A stretch of DNA of 64,000 nt. It comes from Pseudomonas putida (lineage in GTDB: Bacteria; Pseudomonadota; Gammaproteobacteria; Pseudomonadales; Pseudomonadaceae). The notes beneath the pieces are model-generated. The model was not told the DNA's origin, made no database searches, and saw nothing but the letters and a program-made list of their open reading frames with translations. Below, piece after piece: positions 1 to 10,350 of this stretch; position 1 is the stretch's first letter, and each line of letters opens with the position of its first letter. The position numbers and the translations under genes are program-made. The stretch spans positions 1 through 64,000 of the forward strand of contig NZ_JANHLD010000001.1 of the NCBI RefSeq assembly GCF_028682455.1, written 5' to 3'.

Positions 1-678
1 GTGCGTCTGCGAGATGACGCCACCTTCATCAACTACTACCCGGGTGCCAACGCCGCCGCATTGGGCTACGTCGAGCGACTCTGCGAAGCCGACGCCGGCT
101 GGACCGAAAGCCTGATCTACCTCTGGGGCAAGCAAGGTGTCGGACGTACGCACTTGCTGCAAGCGGCTTGCCTGCGTTTCGAGCAATTGGGCGAGCCCGC
201 TGTCTACCTGCCGCTGGCGCAACTGCTCGATCGCGGTGTCGAACTCCTGGATAACCTGGAACAGTACGAATTGGTCTGCCTGGACGACCTGCATGTGATT
301 GCCGGCAAGCCAGAGTGGGAAGAGGCCATGTTCCACCTGTTCAATCGCCTGCGCGACAGCGGTCGACGCTTGTTGCTGGCGGCCTCCAGTTCACCGCGTG
401 AGCTACCGATCAAGCTGGCAGACCTCAAGTCGCGCCTGACCATGGCGCTGATCTTCCAGATGCGTGCATTGTCGGATGAAGACAAACTGCGCGCCCTGCA
501 ACTGCGTGCCTCGCGCCGTGGCCTGCATCTCACCGACGAAGTCGGGCATTTCATCCTCACCCGCGGTACCCGCAGCATGAGCGCACTGTTCGACCTGCTC
601 GAGCGTCTCGACCAGGCCTCCTTGCAGGCGCAACGCAAGCTGACTATCCCGTTTTTGAAGGAAACTTTGGGCTGGTAG
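1..678 (+). CDS. hda: DnaA regulatory inactivator Hda (5' end outside window)
   Basis: This is an AAA+ protein of the DnaA/Hda family. With the DNA-loaded beta clamp it stimulates hydrolysis of DnaA-bound ATP and so limits re-initiation of replication. The visible 225 residues contain a Walker A-like GKQGVGRTH near residue 43, a Walker B LVCLDDLH near residue 91 and the C-terminal FDLLERLDQASL helix. Pseudomonas Hda is slightly longer and starts with a clamp-binding segment. The frame is open to base 1 and that segment is missing, so the GTG at base 1 is probably an internal valine codon and the gene begins a few codons upstream of the window. The identification is strong; only the start is uncertain. 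Confidence 0.95.
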   Translation: MRLRDDATFINYYPGANAAALGYVERLCEADAGWTESLIYLWGKQGVGRTHLLQAACLRFEQLGEPAVYLPLAQLLDRGVELLDNLEQYELVCLDDLHVIAGKPEWEEAMFHLFNRLRDSGRRLLLAASSSPRELPIKLADLKSRLTMALIFQMRALSDEDKLRALQLRASRRGLHLTDEVGHFILTRGTRSMSALFDLLERLDQASLQAQRKLTIPFLKETLGW

Positions 679-740
679 TCGGGTGGGGAAGGGCGCCCCA
701 GAGCCTCGGCACATAAAAGTCACATTTTTTTCGATTGAAT

Positions 741-769
741 TTGCAAATCGACCCGATAGAAGGCATAGT
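741..769 (+). promoter_or_regulatory. Candidate sigma-70 promoter for the first NlpC/P60 gene
   Basis: TTGCAA at 741-746 and CATAGT at 764-769 are separated by 17 bases, with a T-rich tract just upstream. It lies 37 bases before the ATG at 806. Found by eye only. Confidence 0.4.
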
Positions 770-805
770 TTCCCCCTCTATCCAATCCAAGACACGGTCG
801 TGCCC

Positions 806-1438
806 ATGCTAAATCGCTTCGCACCCCTCGTGCCCCTCGCACTCGTGACCCTGCTATTTGGCTGCGCGACCCAAGGTCCGGTATCGCAGCAGCAGGTTCA
901 ACACCCGGTATCCACTCAGGTTTCCACCCAATCCTCCACCGCATCGGTGTTCGAGGAAGAGCTGGCCACCGAAGAAGAACTCCAGGATTTCGCCAGCAGC
1001 AAGCCTTATCAGTTGCCAGCCCTGGCTGACAACATTCTCGAGCGCGGCATGTCCCTGATCGGTACCCGCTACCGTTTCGGCGGCACCTCGGAGAACACCG
1101 GCTTCGATTGCAGCGGCTTTATCGGCTACCTGTTTCGCGAAGAGGCTGGCCTGAACCTGCCGCGCTCCACCCGCGAAATGATCAACGTCAAGGCCCCGCT
1201 GGTCGCCCGCAACAACCTCAAGCCAGGTGACCTGCTGTTCTTCAGCACCAACGGCCGTGGCCGTGTCAGCCACGCCGGCATCTACCTGGGCGATGACCAG
1301 TTCATCCACTCCAGCAGCCGCCGCAGCGGTGGCGTGCGCATCGACAAGCTCGGTGATCGCTACTGGAGCAAGACCTTCATCGAAGCAAAACGCGCACTGG
1401 CGATGGCACCGACCGCGACCACCATTTCGCGCAACTGA
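806..1438 (+). CDS. NlpC/P60 family lipoprotein, probable peptidoglycan endopeptidase
   Basis: A 210-residue protein whose N-terminus is a lipoprotein signal (hydrophobic stretch, then LLFGC with the lipidated Cys at residue 20). The ATG at 806 was chosen because it places this signal at the very start; the open frame runs further upstream to 683 without a signal. The C-terminal half is an NlpC/P60 cysteine peptidase domain with the catalytic Cys in FDCSGF and the His in SHAGIYLG. Such enzymes cut peptide cross-links or stems in the cell wall. A second copy of the same architecture follows 134 bases later, so the two are tandem paralogues probably acting at the outer membrane face of the periplasm. 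Confidence 0.85.
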   Translation: MLNRFAPLVPLALVTLLFGCATQGPVSQQQVQHPVSTQVSTQSSTASVFEEELATEEELQDFASSKPYQLPALADNILERGMSLIGTRYRFGGTSENTGFDCSGFIGYLFREEAGLNLPRSTREMINVKAPLVARNNLKPGDLLFFSTNGRGRVSHAGIYLGDDQFIHSSSRRSGGVRIDKLGDRYWSKTFIEAKRALAMAPTATTISRN

Positions 1439-1572
1439 TCAAACGTATGCAGTCCTCACGGCGACGTAGCTGAAAAGCGCGTCGCCGTGCGTGTTTACAG
1501 AAAGCGTCTAATCTAAATTCTCAACTATTTCCGGCCCTCCCGCCGGACGGCTTCAGACAGGATGTTCTGACC

Positions 1573-2103
1573 ATGGCGATGAAGGCGCGCTTCGCTTTAT
1601 TTTCCCTGCTGGCACTGCTCGGTGCCTGCTCAAGCCATGCCCCGACCCCGCCCAAAGTGGTCGAGCCCGTCGTCATGGCACCTCAGGTCTACTTCTCTCC
1701 AGTGGCTGAAGACGTACTGTTCCGCGCCCTGGGCCTGGTGGGCACGCCCTATCGCTGGGGCGGCAATACGCCGGATTCGGGCTTTGATTGCAGTGGCCTG
1801 ATCGGATACGTCTATCGCGATGCGGCCGGCATTTCCTTGCCGCGCTCCACTCGCGAAATGATCGGCATCCGCGCACCCTCGGTCGAGCGCAATGCGCTGC
1901 AGTCGGGTGACCTGGTGTTCTTCGCCACCAGCGGCGGCTCGCAGGTCAGCCATGCCGGCATCTATGTCGGCGAGGGTCGCTTCGTTCATGCCCCCTCTGC
2001 GGGGGGCACGGTACGGCTGGACTACCTGTCCAACAGTTATTGGCAGAAGGCCTACCTCAATGCCAAGCGGGTGTTGCCGCAGGCATTGGCGCGTAACCCC
2101 TGA
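1573..2103 (+). CDS. NlpC/P60 family lipoprotein, tandem paralogue
   Basis: A 176-residue lipoprotein with lipobox LGAC (Cys 19) and a single NlpC/P60 domain: catalytic Cys in FDCSGL and His in SHAGIYVG. It shares long identical patches with the preceding gene, for example LPRSTREMI, which points to a local duplication. The linker between lipid anchor and catalytic domain is shorter here (about 30 residues against 60). The start at 1573 has a weak AGGA about 10 bases upstream; an in-frame ATG at 1579 is an alternative. Expected role is peptidoglycan stem-peptide hydrolysis. Confidence 0.85.
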   Translation: MAMKARFALFSLLALLGACSSHAPTPPKVVEPVVMAPQVYFSPVAEDVLFRALGLVGTPYRWGGNTPDSGFDCSGLIGYVYRDAAGISLPRSTREMIGIRAPSVERNALQSGDLVFFATSGGSQVSHAGIYVGEGRFVHAPSAGGTVRLDYLSNSYWQKAYLNAKRVLPQALARNP

Positions 2104-2115
2104 ATGCAGCGCAGG

Positions 2116-2141
2116 GCAAGGCCGCTCCTAGCGGGCCTTGC
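2116..2141. terminator. Hairpin between convergent genes
   Basis: GCAAGGC at 2116-2122 pairs with GCCTTGC at 2135-2141, and GCT/AGC can extend the stem inside the loop. It lies between the tail of the NlpC gene and the tail of the convergent dehydrogenase gene and overlaps the last codons of the latter. There is no clear T-tract, so terminator function is inferred. Confidence 0.35.
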
Positions 2142-3444
2142 TCACCCGCCAGATCTTGTTCCCCACATCATCGGCCACCAACAACCCGCCACGCTGGTCA
2201 TTGATCACCCCCACCGGCCGCCCCATGGCCTTGCCTTCATTGTTCAGAAACCCGGTCAGCAGATCTATCGGCTTGCCCGCAGGTTTGCCCGCCGTGCTGA
2301 ACGGCACGAATACCACCTTGTAGCCACTGTGCGGCTTACGGTTCCAGGAACCGTGCTGGCCGATGAATGCGCCCTGCTCGAATGGCGGCGGCAGTACGCC
2401 GGGTTCGGCGAAGGTCAGGCCCAGTGAGGCGGTGTGCGGCCCCACGGCGTAGTCGGGGGCAATGGCCTTGGCAACCAATTGCGGATCCTGCGGGGTGACC
2501 CGCTGATCGACGTGCTGGCCGTAGTAACTGTAGGGCCAACCATAAAAGCCGCCGTCCTTGACCGAGGTAATGTAGTCGGGCACCAGGTCGCTACCGATCT
2601 CGTCCCGCTCGTTGACCGCCGTCCACAGTTGCCCGCTGTGTGGCTCCCAGGCCATGCCGTTGGGGTTGCGCAGGCCGGAAGCGAAAATGCGCTTGTGGCC
2701 ACTGGCCGGATCGACTTCCCAGATGGCGGCGCGGCCTTGTTCCTGATCCATGCCGTTCTCGCCGACGTTGCTATTGGAGCCCACGGTCACGTACAGCTTC
2801 TTGCCGTCGGGGCTGGCAATCACGTTCTTGGTCCAATGGTGGTTCAGCGGGCCGCCGGGTAAATCCGTCACCGGGGTTCCCGGGCCCTTGATCGAGGTGG
2901 CGCCGGGTTCATAGTGAAAGCGCAGCAGGCGGTCGGTGGCTGCCACGTAAAAATCGCTGCCGACCAGGGTCATGCCGAACGGTGAGTTGAGGTTCTCGAT
3001 GAATGGGGTGCGGGTTTCTGCCACGCCGTCGTGGTCGCTGTCGCGCAGCAGGGTGATGCGGTTGGCGCTGGGCACACCGGCACCGGCGCGGCTCATTGCC
3101 TTGCCCATCACCCAGCCACGAATGCCCTTGCCGTCTTCAGGCTTGGGCGGGGCATTGGTTTCGGCCACCAGTACATCGCCGTTGGGCAGCACATAAAGCC
3201 AGCGCGGATGGTCCAGGCCTTCGGCGAAGGCCGCTACCTGGGTTCCCGGTGCGCTGGCAGGCTTCGCGCCCTCGGGCCAGCCGATGGCAGGTGCCACGTT
3301 TACGGTGGGGATCAGAGTTTTGTTCGGTTCAGGCAATTGCGGCGACGGGCCGACCCCGTCACTGACGTCCAGCCGGGCGGTCTCGCCACAGCCGGTCAAG
3401 GCGGCGCTTACTGCCAGCAGCCATGCAATCCGGGTCGTGCCCAT
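2128..3444 (-). CDS. PQQ-dependent sugar dehydrogenase family lipoprotein (sorbosone dehydrogenase-like)
   Basis: A 438-residue protein with a lipoprotein signal ending in ALTGC (Cys 19), followed by a beta-propeller of the soluble aldose/sorbosone dehydrogenase type. Typical blocks are [39 protein letters not shown] and [12 protein letters not shown]. Family members oxidise sugars or aldehydes with pyrroloquinoline quinone in the periplasm, but many are uncharacterised, so the substrate is unknown. The start at 3444 was chosen because it gives the lipobox; the longer frame to 3537 adds 31 residues with no signal character. The gene is divergent from the cobalamin riboswitch and operon. Confidence 0.8.
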   Translation of the reverse strand: MGTTRIAWLLAVSAALTGCGETARLDVSDGVGPSPQLPEPNKTLIPTVNVAPAIGWPEGAKPASAPGTQVAAFAEGLDHPRWLYVLPNGDVLVAETNAPPKPEDGKGIRGWVMGKAMSRAGAGVPSANRITLLRDSDHDGVAETRTPFIENLNSPFGMTLVGSDFYVAATDRLLRFHYEPGATSIKGPGTPVTDLPGGPLNHHWTKNVIASPDGKKLYVTVGSNSNVGENGMDQEQGRAAIWEVDPASGHKRIFASGLRNPNGMAWEPHSGQLWTAVNERDEIGSDLVPDYITSVKDGGFYGWPYSYYGQHVDQRVTPQDPQLVAKAIAPDYAVGPHTASLGLTFAEPGVLPPPFEQGAFIGQHGSWNRKPHSGYKVVFVPFSTAGKPAGKPIDLLTGFLNNEGKAMGRPVGVINDQRGGLLVADDVGNKIWRVSKAR

Positions 3445-3559
3445 GTCGTGTCCCTCGTAAAGTTGACCTCTGTTGTAGGTAGAGGCAGTCAGGCGATGGA
3501 GGTTCCCCGGCGCGTTTGATTGACGCTCCGGGTGCAACCCTCTAACCTTCGCGACTTGT

Positions 3560-3762
3560 TTCAGGTGCTCTGCGGGCTACGGCCTGGCAGGGTGAAACAG
3601 GGAAGCCGGTGGGCATGCGAAAGCGTGCGAGTCCGGCGCTGCCCCCGCAACGGTAGGTGAGTCAAGGCTGCGCACAGCCACTGGGTGAACACGCCCGGGA
3701 AGGCGCGCGACCCCGGGTGTCCATGGCCCCACTCACAAGCCCGGAGACCGGCCTGTCACAGT
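3560..3762 (+). promoter_or_regulatory. Cobalamin (B12) riboswitch
   Basis: The conserved cobalamin-riboswitch blocks appear in order: AGGTGCTCTGCGGGC near 3563, AGGGAAGCCGGTG near 3598, the B12 box GCCCCCGCAACGGTA near 3641, and the closing AGCCCGGAGACCGGCCTG near 3738. It sits about 170 bases upstream of cobO, on the same strand. It should reduce expression of the cob operon when adenosylcobalamin is abundant. The 3763-3935 stretch is leader with no gene; an open frame that starts inside the riboswitch and runs into cobO is not credible as protein. Confidence 0.95.
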
Positions 3763-3935
3763 CAACGGCATCACGGAGGGTGATGCGCGGTTCCTTCGGC
3801 TTGCGCCGCAGCCCTGCGCCTTTCTTCGTCTGCCATTTCCATACATTTGTCGCCCCCTGTTTGCCGCGAACCCTGTGCAGCCACGTGCTGCTACGCTCGT
3901 TGCGAACTGGCCGACAGTGGTTTGCGGAGACTTCG

Positions 3936-4547
3936 ATGACTGAATCCACCGAGCGTGACGAACGCCACCTGGCACGCATGCTGCGCAAGAAGGCGGTAAT
4001 CGACGAGCGTATTGCCAACGCCCCCAATGAATGCGGCTTGCTGCTGGTGCTGACCGGCAACGGCAAGGGCAAGAGCAGTTCGGCCTTCGGCATGCTCGCC
4101 CGGGCCATGGGCCACGGCATGCAGTGCGGCGTGGTGCAGTTCATCAAGGGCCGCAACAGCACCGGCGAAGAACTGTTCTTCCGGCGTTTTCCCGAGCAGG
4201 TGCGCTATCACGTCATGGGCGAGGGCTTTACCTGGGAGACCCAGGACCGCCAGCGCGACATCGCCGCCGCCGAAGCGGCCTGGGCAGTCTCTCGCCAGTT
4301 GCTGCAGGACCCGAGCGTTGCCTTCGTTGTGCTCGATGAACTGAACATCGCTCTCAAGCATGGCTATCTGGACCTGGACCAGGTGCTCAGCGACCTGCAG
4401 GCCCGCCCGCCGATGCAGCACGTGATCGTCACCGGTCGTGGCGCCAAGGATGAAATGATCGAACTGGCCGACACCGTGACCGAGATGGGCATGATCAAGC
4501 ACGCCTTCCAGTCCGGCATCCGTGCCCAGAAGGGCGTCGAACTATGA
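3936..4547 (+). CDS. cobO: Cob(I)yrinic acid a,c-diamide adenosyltransferase
   Basis: A 203-residue P-loop corrinoid adenosyltransferase of the CobA/CobO/BtuR family, which transfers the 5'-deoxyadenosyl group of ATP to Co(I) corrinoid. The atypical P-loop GNGKGKSS is near residue 37 and the VVLDELN block near residue 131. The ATG at 3936 matches the usual N-terminus (MTESTERDERH) and length; an upstream open frame overlaps the riboswitch and is rejected. First gene of the riboswitch-controlled operon; its stop overlaps the cobB start (ATGA), which indicates translational coupling. Confidence 0.95.
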   Translation: MTESTERDERHLARMLRKKAVIDERIANAPNECGLLLVLTGNGKGKSSSAFGMLARAMGHGMQCGVVQFIKGRNSTGEELFFRRFPEQVRYHVMGEGFTWETQDRQRDIAAAEAAWAVSRQLLQDPSVAFVVLDELNIALKHGYLDLDQVLSDLQARPPMQHVIVTGRGAKDEMIELADTVTEMGMIKHAFQSGIRAQKGVEL

Positions 4548-5839
4548 CCGACACCCGGCACTGCCCGGCGGTCCTGATCGCAGCACCCGCCTCGGGGCAG
4601 GGCAAGACCACCGTGACCGCCGCCCTGGCGCGCTTGCACCGCAACCAGGGCCGCAAGGTGCGGGTGTTCAAGTGTGGTCCGGATTTTCTCGATCCGATGA
4701 TTCTGGAACGCGCCAGCGGTGCGCCGGTGTACCAGCTCGACCTGTGGATGGTCGGCGAACAGGAAAGCAGGCGCCTGCTGTGGGAAGCTGCCGGTGAAGC
4801 CGACCTGATCCTGATCGAAGGGGTCATGGGCCTGTTCGACGGTACGCCTTCGAGCGCCGACCTGGCGCGCCATTTTGGCGTACCGGTGCTGGCGGTGATT
4901 GACGGTACGGCAATGGCCCAGACCTTCGGCGCCCTGGCCCTGGGGCTGGCGCGCTACCAACCGGACCTGCCCTTTGCCGGCGTGCTGGCCAACCGGGTCG
5001 GCACCTTGCGCCATGCCCAGTTGCTGGAAGGCAGCCTTACCGAAGGGCTGCGCTGGTATGGCGGCCTGTCGCGCGAGACCGGCATCGAGTTGCCGAGCCG
5101 CCACCTTGGCCTGGTCCAGGCCAGCGAGCTCAATGACTTGGATGTTCGCCTCGACGCCGCCGCGGCCGCCCTGGCCGCCAGTTGCGAGTCGGCGTTGCCG
5201 CCAGAGGTGGCCTTTGCCGGGCCGACCGAGCAGGTGATCGAGCCTTTGCTCGACGGTGTGACCATTGCCGTGGCCCGGGACGAAGCCTTTGCCTTCACAT
5301 ACGGCGCCAACCTCGACCTGCTGCAGGCCATGGGTGCGGAACTGGTGTTCTTTTCGCCGCTGCATGATCGTGAGTTGCCGCCCGCCGACAGCCTGTACCT
5401 GCCAGGCGGCTACCCGGAACTGCACCATCAGGCCCTGGCCGCCAACACCTCGATGCTGTCGACCCTTCGCGCCCATCATCAGGCCGGCAAGCCCTTGCTC
5501 GCCGAATGCGGGGGCATGCTCTACCTGCTCGATGCCTTGACCGATGTGGCCGGCGAGCGCGCCGAGCTGCTGGGCCTGCTCGCAGGCGAGGCGGTAATGC
5601 AAAAGCGCCTGGCAGCGCTAGCCCTGCAGGCGGTCGAGTTGCCTGAAGGCACGTTGCGCGGGCATACCTACCACCATTCCCTGACCAGCACCGAGCTTGA
5701 GCCGATTGCCCGGGGCCAGAGCCCCAACGGTGGGCGCGGCGCCGAGGCGGTGTACCGCTGTGGGCGGCTGACGGCCTCCTACGTGCACTTCTACTTTGCC
5801 TCCAATCCCCAGGCGTCGGCGGCGCTGTTGGCACCATGA
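4544..5839 (+). CDS. cobB: Cobyrinic acid a,c-diamide synthase
   Basis: A 431-residue glutamine-dependent amidotransferase that amidates the a and c carboxylates of (hydrogeno)cobyrinic acid. The N-terminal half is a dethiobiotin-synthetase-like ATPase domain (IAAPASGQGKTT near residue 12). The C-terminal half is a class I-like glutaminase with the nucleophile in ECGGMLYL and the YLPGGYPELH block. Length is normal for CobB/CbiA. It overlaps cobO by 4 bases upstream and bluB by 4 bases downstream, so all three are probably translated in a coupled way. Confidence 0.95.
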   Translation: MTDTRHCPAVLIAAPASGQGKTTVTAALARLHRNQGRKVRVFKCGPDFLDPMILERASGAPVYQLDLWMVGEQESRRLLWEAAGEADLILIEGVMGLFDGTPSSADLARHFGVPVLAVIDGTAMAQTFGALALGLARYQPDLPFAGVLANRVGTLRHAQLLEGSLTEGLRWYGGLSRETGIELPSRHLGLVQASELNDLDVRLDAAAAALAASCESALPPEVAFAGPTEQVIEPLLDGVTIAVARDEAFAFTYGANLDLLQAMGAELVFFSPLHDRELPPADSLYLPGGYPELHHQALAANTSMLSTLRAHHQAGKPLLAECGGMLYLLDALTDVAGERAELLGLLAGEAVMQKRLAALALQAVELPEGTLRGHTYHHSLTSTELEPIARGQSPNGGRGAEAVYRCGRLTASYVHFYFASNPQASAALLAP

Positions 5840-6483
5840 GCGAGCACGCCTTTACCGACGCCGAACGCGCCGCGGTGTATCGCGCCATCGGCGAGCGTCG
5901 CGACATGCGCCACTTCATCGAGGGTGAAGTGGCCCCCGAGCTGCTGGCGCGCCTGCTCGAGGCAGCGCACCAGGCCCCGAGTGTCGGGCTGATGCAGCCG
6001 TGGCGCTTCATCCGTATCACCGACCGCAGCCTGCGCCAGCGTATCCAGGCTCAGGTGGAAGCGGAGCGGGTGCGTACCGCCCAGGCACTCGGTGAGCGTT
6101 CCGACGACTTCATGAAACTCAAGGTCGAAGGCATCAACGACTGCGCCGAAGTGCTGGTGGCGGCGTTGATGGATGATCGCGAGAAACACATCTTCGGTCG
6201 TCGGACATTGCCGGAGATGGACCTGGCTTCGTTGTCGTGCGCCATCCAGAACCTCTGGCTGGCCGCGCGTGCCGAAGGCCTGGGCATGGGCTGGGTATCG
6301 CTGTTCGAGCCGCAGGCGCTGGCCGACCTGCTGGGTATGCCGAGCGGCGCCAAGCCGCTGGCGATTCTGTGCCTGGGGCCCGTCGAGGCGTTCTATCCGG
6401 CGCCGATGCTGGTGCTCGAGGGCTGGACCACGGCGCGGCCATTGAGCGACATGTTGTTTGAAAACCAGTGGGGAGAGAATTGA
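5836..6483 (+). CDS. bluB: 5,6-dimethylbenzimidazole synthase BluB
   Basis: A 215-residue flavin-dependent nitroreductase-fold enzyme that, with oxygen, fragments reduced FMN to give 5,6-dimethylbenzimidazole, the lower ligand of B12. Diagnostic segments are ERRDMRHF near the N-terminus, [13 protein letters not shown], and a late [10 protein letters not shown] block. Its presence shows that this strain can make the lower ligand itself by the aerobic route. It lies between cobB and cobD with 4-base overlap at its start and overlap of its stop with the cobD ATG. Confidence 0.95.
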   Translation: MSEHAFTDAERAAVYRAIGERRDMRHFIEGEVAPELLARLLEAAHQAPSVGLMQPWRFIRITDRSLRQRIQAQVEAERVRTAQALGERSDDFMKLKVEGINDCAEVLVAALMDDREKHIFGRRTLPEMDLASLSCAIQNLWLAARAEGLGMGWVSLFEPQALADLLGMPSGAKPLAILCLGPVEAFYPAPMLVLEGWTTARPLSDMLFENQWGEN

Positions 6484-7391
6484 TGAGTGTGGCGTTGCTG
6501 ACCGTTGCCGGCGTGGCGCTGGATGCGCTGTTGGGGGAGCCGAAGCGTCGACACCCGCTGGTTGCCTTCGGTCGCTTGGCCGGGCGCCTGGAGCAGCGCT
6601 TCAATGCCGGCGGCCGTGGCTGGCGCAGTCATGGCGTCACGGCGTGGTTCCTGGCGGTGATTCCGCTGACCCTGCTGGCCACCTTGCTGTCCTGGCTGCC
6701 CTATGTCGGCTGGCTGGTGGAGGTGTTGGCGCTGTATTGCGCGTTGGGTCTGCGCAGCCTGGGTGAGCACGTGACGCCGGTGGCCGATGCCCTGCGTCGT
6801 GGCGACCTGGATGAAGCGCGGCGATGCGTGGGCTTTCTGGTCAGTCGCGAAACACGCGAGCTGGATGAGCCCGCCGTGGCCCGCGCGGCCACCGAGTCGG
6901 TGCTGGAGAACGGCAGCGACGCGGTGTTCGCCGCCCTGTTCTGGTTCGTGGTGGCTGGCGCGCCGGGCGTGGTGCTGTATCGCCTGAGCAATACCCTGGA
7001 TGCCATGTGGGGCTATCGCAACGAACGGTTCGAGCGCTTTGGCTGGGCCGCGGCGCGGATCGATGACGTGCTCAACTATGTGCCGGCACGACTGGTGGCG
7101 CTGACCTATGCGCTGTTGGGCAAGACCCGCCTGGCCCTCAGCTGTTGGCGGCGCCAGGCACCTCTGTGGGACAGCCCCAATGCGGGGCCGGTGATGGCGG
7201 CCGGGGCAGGGGCGCTGGGCGTGGAACTGGGCGGCCCGGCGGTTTACCACGGCGAGTTGCACGAGCGCCCGCAACTGGGTGAAGGCCCGGTGGCCGACGC
7301 CGACGCCATCGAGCGCGGCTGGCGCCTGGTGTGCCAGGGCGTCTGGCTATGGTTGCTGCTGTTGTGCCTGGGGGCTGAATTCTATGCTTGA
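6483..7391 (+). CDS. cobD: Adenosylcobinamide-phosphate synthase CobD/CbiB
   Basis: A 302-residue integral membrane protein that attaches aminopropanol (phosphate) to adenosylcobyric acid. The family pattern [21 protein letters not shown] is at the N-terminus, followed by several hydrophobic segments and the [17 protein letters not shown] block near residue 170. The ATG at 6483 shares bases with the bluB stop (TGATG) and gives the normal MSVALL start; a start 5 codons earlier is possible but unnecessary. The gene overlaps cobC by 8 bases. It acts with CobC, which supplies the aminopropanol precursor. Confidence 0.93.
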   Translation: MSVALLTVAGVALDALLGEPKRRHPLVAFGRLAGRLEQRFNAGGRGWRSHGVTAWFLAVIPLTLLATLLSWLPYVGWLVEVLALYCALGLRSLGEHVTPVADALRRGDLDEARRCVGFLVSRETRELDEPAVARAATESVLENGSDAVFAALFWFVVAGAPGVVLYRLSNTLDAMWGYRNERFERFGWAAARIDDVLNYVPARLVALTYALLGKTRLALSCWRRQAPLWDSPNAGPVMAAGAGALGVELGGPAVYHGELHERPQLGEGPVADADAIERGWRLVCQGVWLWLLLLCLGAEFYA

Positions 7392-8376
7392 GCACGGTGG
7401 GCGCCTGCAGCGCGCCATCCAGCACTACGGCATCGCCCGCGAAGACTGGCTGGACCTTTCCAGCGGTATCGCGCCCTGGGCGTTCGCCATTCCCGAGATT
7501 GCGCTGTGCGCCTGGGCGCGCCTGCCTGAAACCGATGACGGCCTGGAGCAGGCCGCAGCGGCGTACTACGGCGCGGCGCCGGTGTTGCCGGTCGCCGGCT
7601 CCCAGGCTGCGATCCAGGCATTGCCGCAGTTGCGTGCGCCGGGCACGGTCGGGGTGTTGTCGCCTTGTTATGCCGAACACGCCGAAGGCTGGCGTCGTGC
7701 CGGCCATCGACTGCTGGAACTGCAGGAAGCGCACATCGAGGAGGCGCTCGACACCCTCGATGTGCTGGTGGTGGTCAACCCGAACAACCCCACCGGCCGG
7801 CGGTTGCCTGCCGAGCAGTTGCTGGCCTGGCATGCGCGCCTGGCCCGGCGGGGCGGCTGGCTGCTGGTGGATGAAGCTTTCATGGACAACACCCCGCAGC
7901 ACAGCATCGGCGCCCACGCCGGGCGCCCCGGGCTGATCGTATTGCGCTCGTTCGGCAAGTTCTTTGGTCTGGCCGGAGTGCGCCTCGGGTTCGTGCTGGC
8001 CGAGCAGCCGTTGCTGCTGCGCCTTGCCGATCTGCTCGGCCCCTGGACCGTCAGCGGGCCGACCCGCATCCTCGGCCAGACCTGCCTGCTCGACAGCGCG
8101 GCGCACCAACAGCAGATAACCCGATGTGCCGAGGCCAGCCAGCGTCTGGCGAGGGTGATGAGCGCGGCAGGTTTTGCCCCCACCGGCGGTTGCGACCTGT
8201 TCCAGTACCGGGTCACCGAACAGGCGGCCCGGTTGCATGAATTCATGGCCCGGCGCGGCATTCTGCTGCGCCTGTTCGCGGCCCCGGCGAGCCTGCGCTT
8301 CGGCCTGCCGGCCAGCGACGCGGACTTTCAGCGGCTGGCGCAGGCCTTCAACGACTACAGCAAGGAACAGCCATGA
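7384..8376 (+). CDS. cobC: Threonine-phosphate decarboxylase CobC
   Basis: A 330-residue PLP-dependent class I/II aminotransferase-fold enzyme that makes aminopropanol phosphate from threonine phosphate for the corrin side chain. It shows [10 protein letters not shown] near residue 134, LLVDEAF near residue 160 and the Schiff-base lysine in [10 protein letters not shown] near residue 190. The start at 7384 overlaps the cobD tail by 8 bases. Length and neighbours are typical. The name follows Pseudomonas denitrificans usage; in enteric bacteria the same enzyme is CobD, so symbols conflict between organisms. Confidence 0.93.
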   Translation: MLEHGGRLQRAIQHYGIAREDWLDLSSGIAPWAFAIPEIALCAWARLPETDDGLEQAAAAYYGAAPVLPVAGSQAAIQALPQLRAPGTVGVLSPCYAEHAEGWRRAGHRLLELQEAHIEEALDTLDVLVVVNPNNPTGRRLPAEQLLAWHARLARRGGWLLVDEAFMDNTPQHSIGAHAGRPGLIVLRSFGKFFGLAGVRLGFVLAEQPLLLRLADLLGPWTVSGPTRILGQTCLLDSAAHQQQITRCAEASQRLARVMSAAGFAPTGGCDLFQYRVTEQAARLHEFMARRGILLRLFAAPASLRFGLPASDADFQRLAQAFNDYSKEQP

Positions 8377-9827
8377 GTACCCTGATGGTGCAAGGCACCA
8401 CCTCCGATGCCGGCAAAAGCACCCTGGTGACCGCGCTGTGCCGCTGGCTGTCGCGCAAGGGCGTGGCAGTGGTGCCGTTCAAACCCCAGAACATGGCGCT
8501 TAACAGTGCGGTGACCGCCGACGGTGGCGAGATCGGCCGGGCCCAGGCCGTGCAGGCCCAGGCTGCGAGGCTCGCACCGCACACCGACATGAACCCGGTA
8601 CTGCTCAAGCCCAACAGCGACACCGGTGCCCAGGTAATCGTCCACGGCCGGGCGGTCACCAGCATGAATGCGGTGGCCTACCACGACTACAAGGTCATCG
8701 CCATGCAGGCGGTGCTCGACTCCCATCAACGCTTGAGCGCCCAGTACCCGGTGGTGATGGTCGAAGGCGCAGGTTCGCCGGCAGAGATCAACCTGCGCGC
8801 AGGCGATATCGCCAACATGGGGTTTGCCGAGGCGGTGGACTGCCCGGTGATCCTGATCGCCGACATCAATCGGGGCGGCGTCTTCGCTCATCTGGTGGGC
8901 ACCCTGGAGCTGCTTTCGGCCAGTGAGCAGGCGCGGGTCAAGGGGGTTGTCATCAATCGCTTTCGCGGCGATATCGCCTTGCTGCAACCGGGGCTGGACT
9001 GGCTCGAGGCGCGCACGGGCAAGCCTGTGCTGGGCGTGTTGCCCTACGTGATGGACCTGCATCTGGAAGCCGAGGACGGTATCGACCAACGCCAGGGTAG
9101 CAAGGCGGCGCGTGCGCTCAAGGTGATCGTGCCGGTGCTGCCGCGCATCAGCAACCATACCGATTTCGACCCGCTGCGCCTGCACCCGCAAGTGGACCTG
9201 CAGTTCATCGGCCCGGGTGATCCGATCCCGCCTGCCGACCTGATCATCCTGCCCGGTTCCAAGAGCGTACGTGGCGATCTGGCCCAATTGCGCGCCCGTG
9301 GCTGGGACCAGGCCATCAGCCGTCACCTGCGCTACGGCGGCAAGCTGCTGGGCATTTGTGGCGGCCTGCAGATGCTGGGCATGCGCGTGGACGATCCGCT
9401 GGGTCTCGAAGGGCCGGCAGGCAGCAGCGATGGCCTGGGCCTGCTCGACTTCGTGACGGAACTGGAAGCCGAAAAGCAGCTGCGCAATGTCACCGGCACC
9501 CTGCAACTGGAGCAGGTGCCCATCGGTGGCTATGAGATTCATGCCGGGGTCAGCCAGGGGCCGGCGCTCGAGCACGCGGCGGTGCAACTGGCCGACGGGC
9601 GCAGCGATGGCGCCATCAGCGCCGACGGGCAGATTCTGGCGACTTACCTGCACGGCCTGTTCGAAGGCCCCCAGTCGTGCGCGGCGCTGCTGCGCTGGGC
9701 GGGGCTGCACGAGGTCGAGCACGTCGACTACCAGGCCCTGCGCGAACGCGATATCGAACGCCTGGCCGACCTGGTGGAGCAGCACCTGGATACCACGCGC
9801 CTACGTCAACTGTGCGGACTGAACTGA
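8373..9827 (+). CDS. cobQ: Adenosylcobyric acid synthase (glutamine-hydrolysing)
   Basis: A 484-residue amidotransferase that amidates the four remaining carboxylates (b, d, e, g) of adenosylcobyrinic acid a,c-diamide. The N-terminal ATPase domain starts [20 protein letters not shown]. The glutaminase domain carries the nucleophile in [10 protein letters not shown] near residue 329 and its histidine in YLHGLFEGP near residue 427. [12 protein letters not shown] marks the domain junction. It overlaps cobC by 4 bases, and the next gene begins one base after its stop. Confidence 0.96.
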   Translation: MSTLMVQGTTSDAGKSTLVTALCRWLSRKGVAVVPFKPQNMALNSAVTADGGEIGRAQAVQAQAARLAPHTDMNPVLLKPNSDTGAQVIVHGRAVTSMNAVAYHDYKVIAMQAVLDSHQRLSAQYPVVMVEGAGSPAEINLRAGDIANMGFAEAVDCPVILIADINRGGVFAHLVGTLELLSASEQARVKGVVINRFRGDIALLQPGLDWLEARTGKPVLGVLPYVMDLHLEAEDGIDQRQGSKAARALKVIVPVLPRISNHTDFDPLRLHPQVDLQFIGPGDPIPPADLIILPGSKSVRGDLAQLRARGWDQAISRHLRYGGKLLGICGGLQMLGMRVDDPLGLEGPAGSSDGLGLLDFVTELEAEKQLRNVTGTLQLEQVPIGGYEIHAGVSQGPALEHAAVQLADGRSDGAISADGQILATYLHGLFEGPQSCAALLRWAGLHEVEHVDYQALRERDIERLADLVEQHLDTTRLRQLCGLN

Positions 9828-9828
9828 C

Positions 9829-10350
9829 ATGCTCAACCTGATCCTCGGTGGCGCCCGCTCGGGCAAGAGTCGCTTGGCCGAACAGCTGGCCGAGCGCAGC
9901 GGCCTGCCGGTGACCTACATCGCCACCAGCGAACCTCTGGATGGCGAAATGAACGCCCGGGTACAGCTGCACCGCGAGCGACGGCCGGCCAGTTGGAGCC
10001 TGGTCGAGGAACCCCTGGCCCTGGCAGGGGTGCTGCGTGCCAATGCTCGAGACGACCGCTGCCTGCTGGTGGACTGCCTGACCTTGTGGCTGACCAACCT
10101 GTTGATGCTGAACAACACCGAGCGCCTGGCCAGCGAGCGTGCAGCGCTGCTCGATTGCCTGGCCGAGCTGCCGGGCGAGATCATTCTGGTCAGTAACGAG
10201 AGCGGCCTGGGGGTTGTGCCGATGGGCGAACTGACCCGCCGCTACGTCGATGAAGCCGGCTGGTTGCACCAGGCCATCGCCGAGCGCTGCGAGCGTGTCG
10301 TGCTCACCGTCGCCGGCCTGCCCCTTACTCTCAAAGGAAACGCACCATGA
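9829..10350 (+). CDS. cobP: Bifunctional adenosylcobinamide kinase / guanylyltransferase
   Basis: A 173-residue CobP/CobU protein that phosphorylates adenosylcobinamide and then adds GMP, giving adenosylcobinamide-GDP. The P-loop GGARSGKS is at residues 6-13, [17 protein letters not shown] follows, and a conserved [13 protein letters not shown] block is near residue 82. It starts one base after cobQ and overlaps cobT by 4 bases (ATGA). It is also the salvage entry point for imported cobinamide. Confidence 0.95.
   Translation: MLNLILGGARSGKSRLAEQLAERSGLPVTYIATSEPLDGEMNARVQLHRERRPASWSLVEEPLALAGVLRANARDDRCLLVDCLTLWLTNLLMLNNTERLASERAALLDCLAELPGEIILVSNESGLGVVPMGELTRRYVDEAGWLHQAIAERCERVVLTVAGLPLTLKGNAP

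Noticed and set aside
3657..3935. N-terminal extension of cobO
   Set aside because: The frame runs through the B12 riboswitch and has no counterpart in CobO; the ATG at 3936 gives the family N-terminus.
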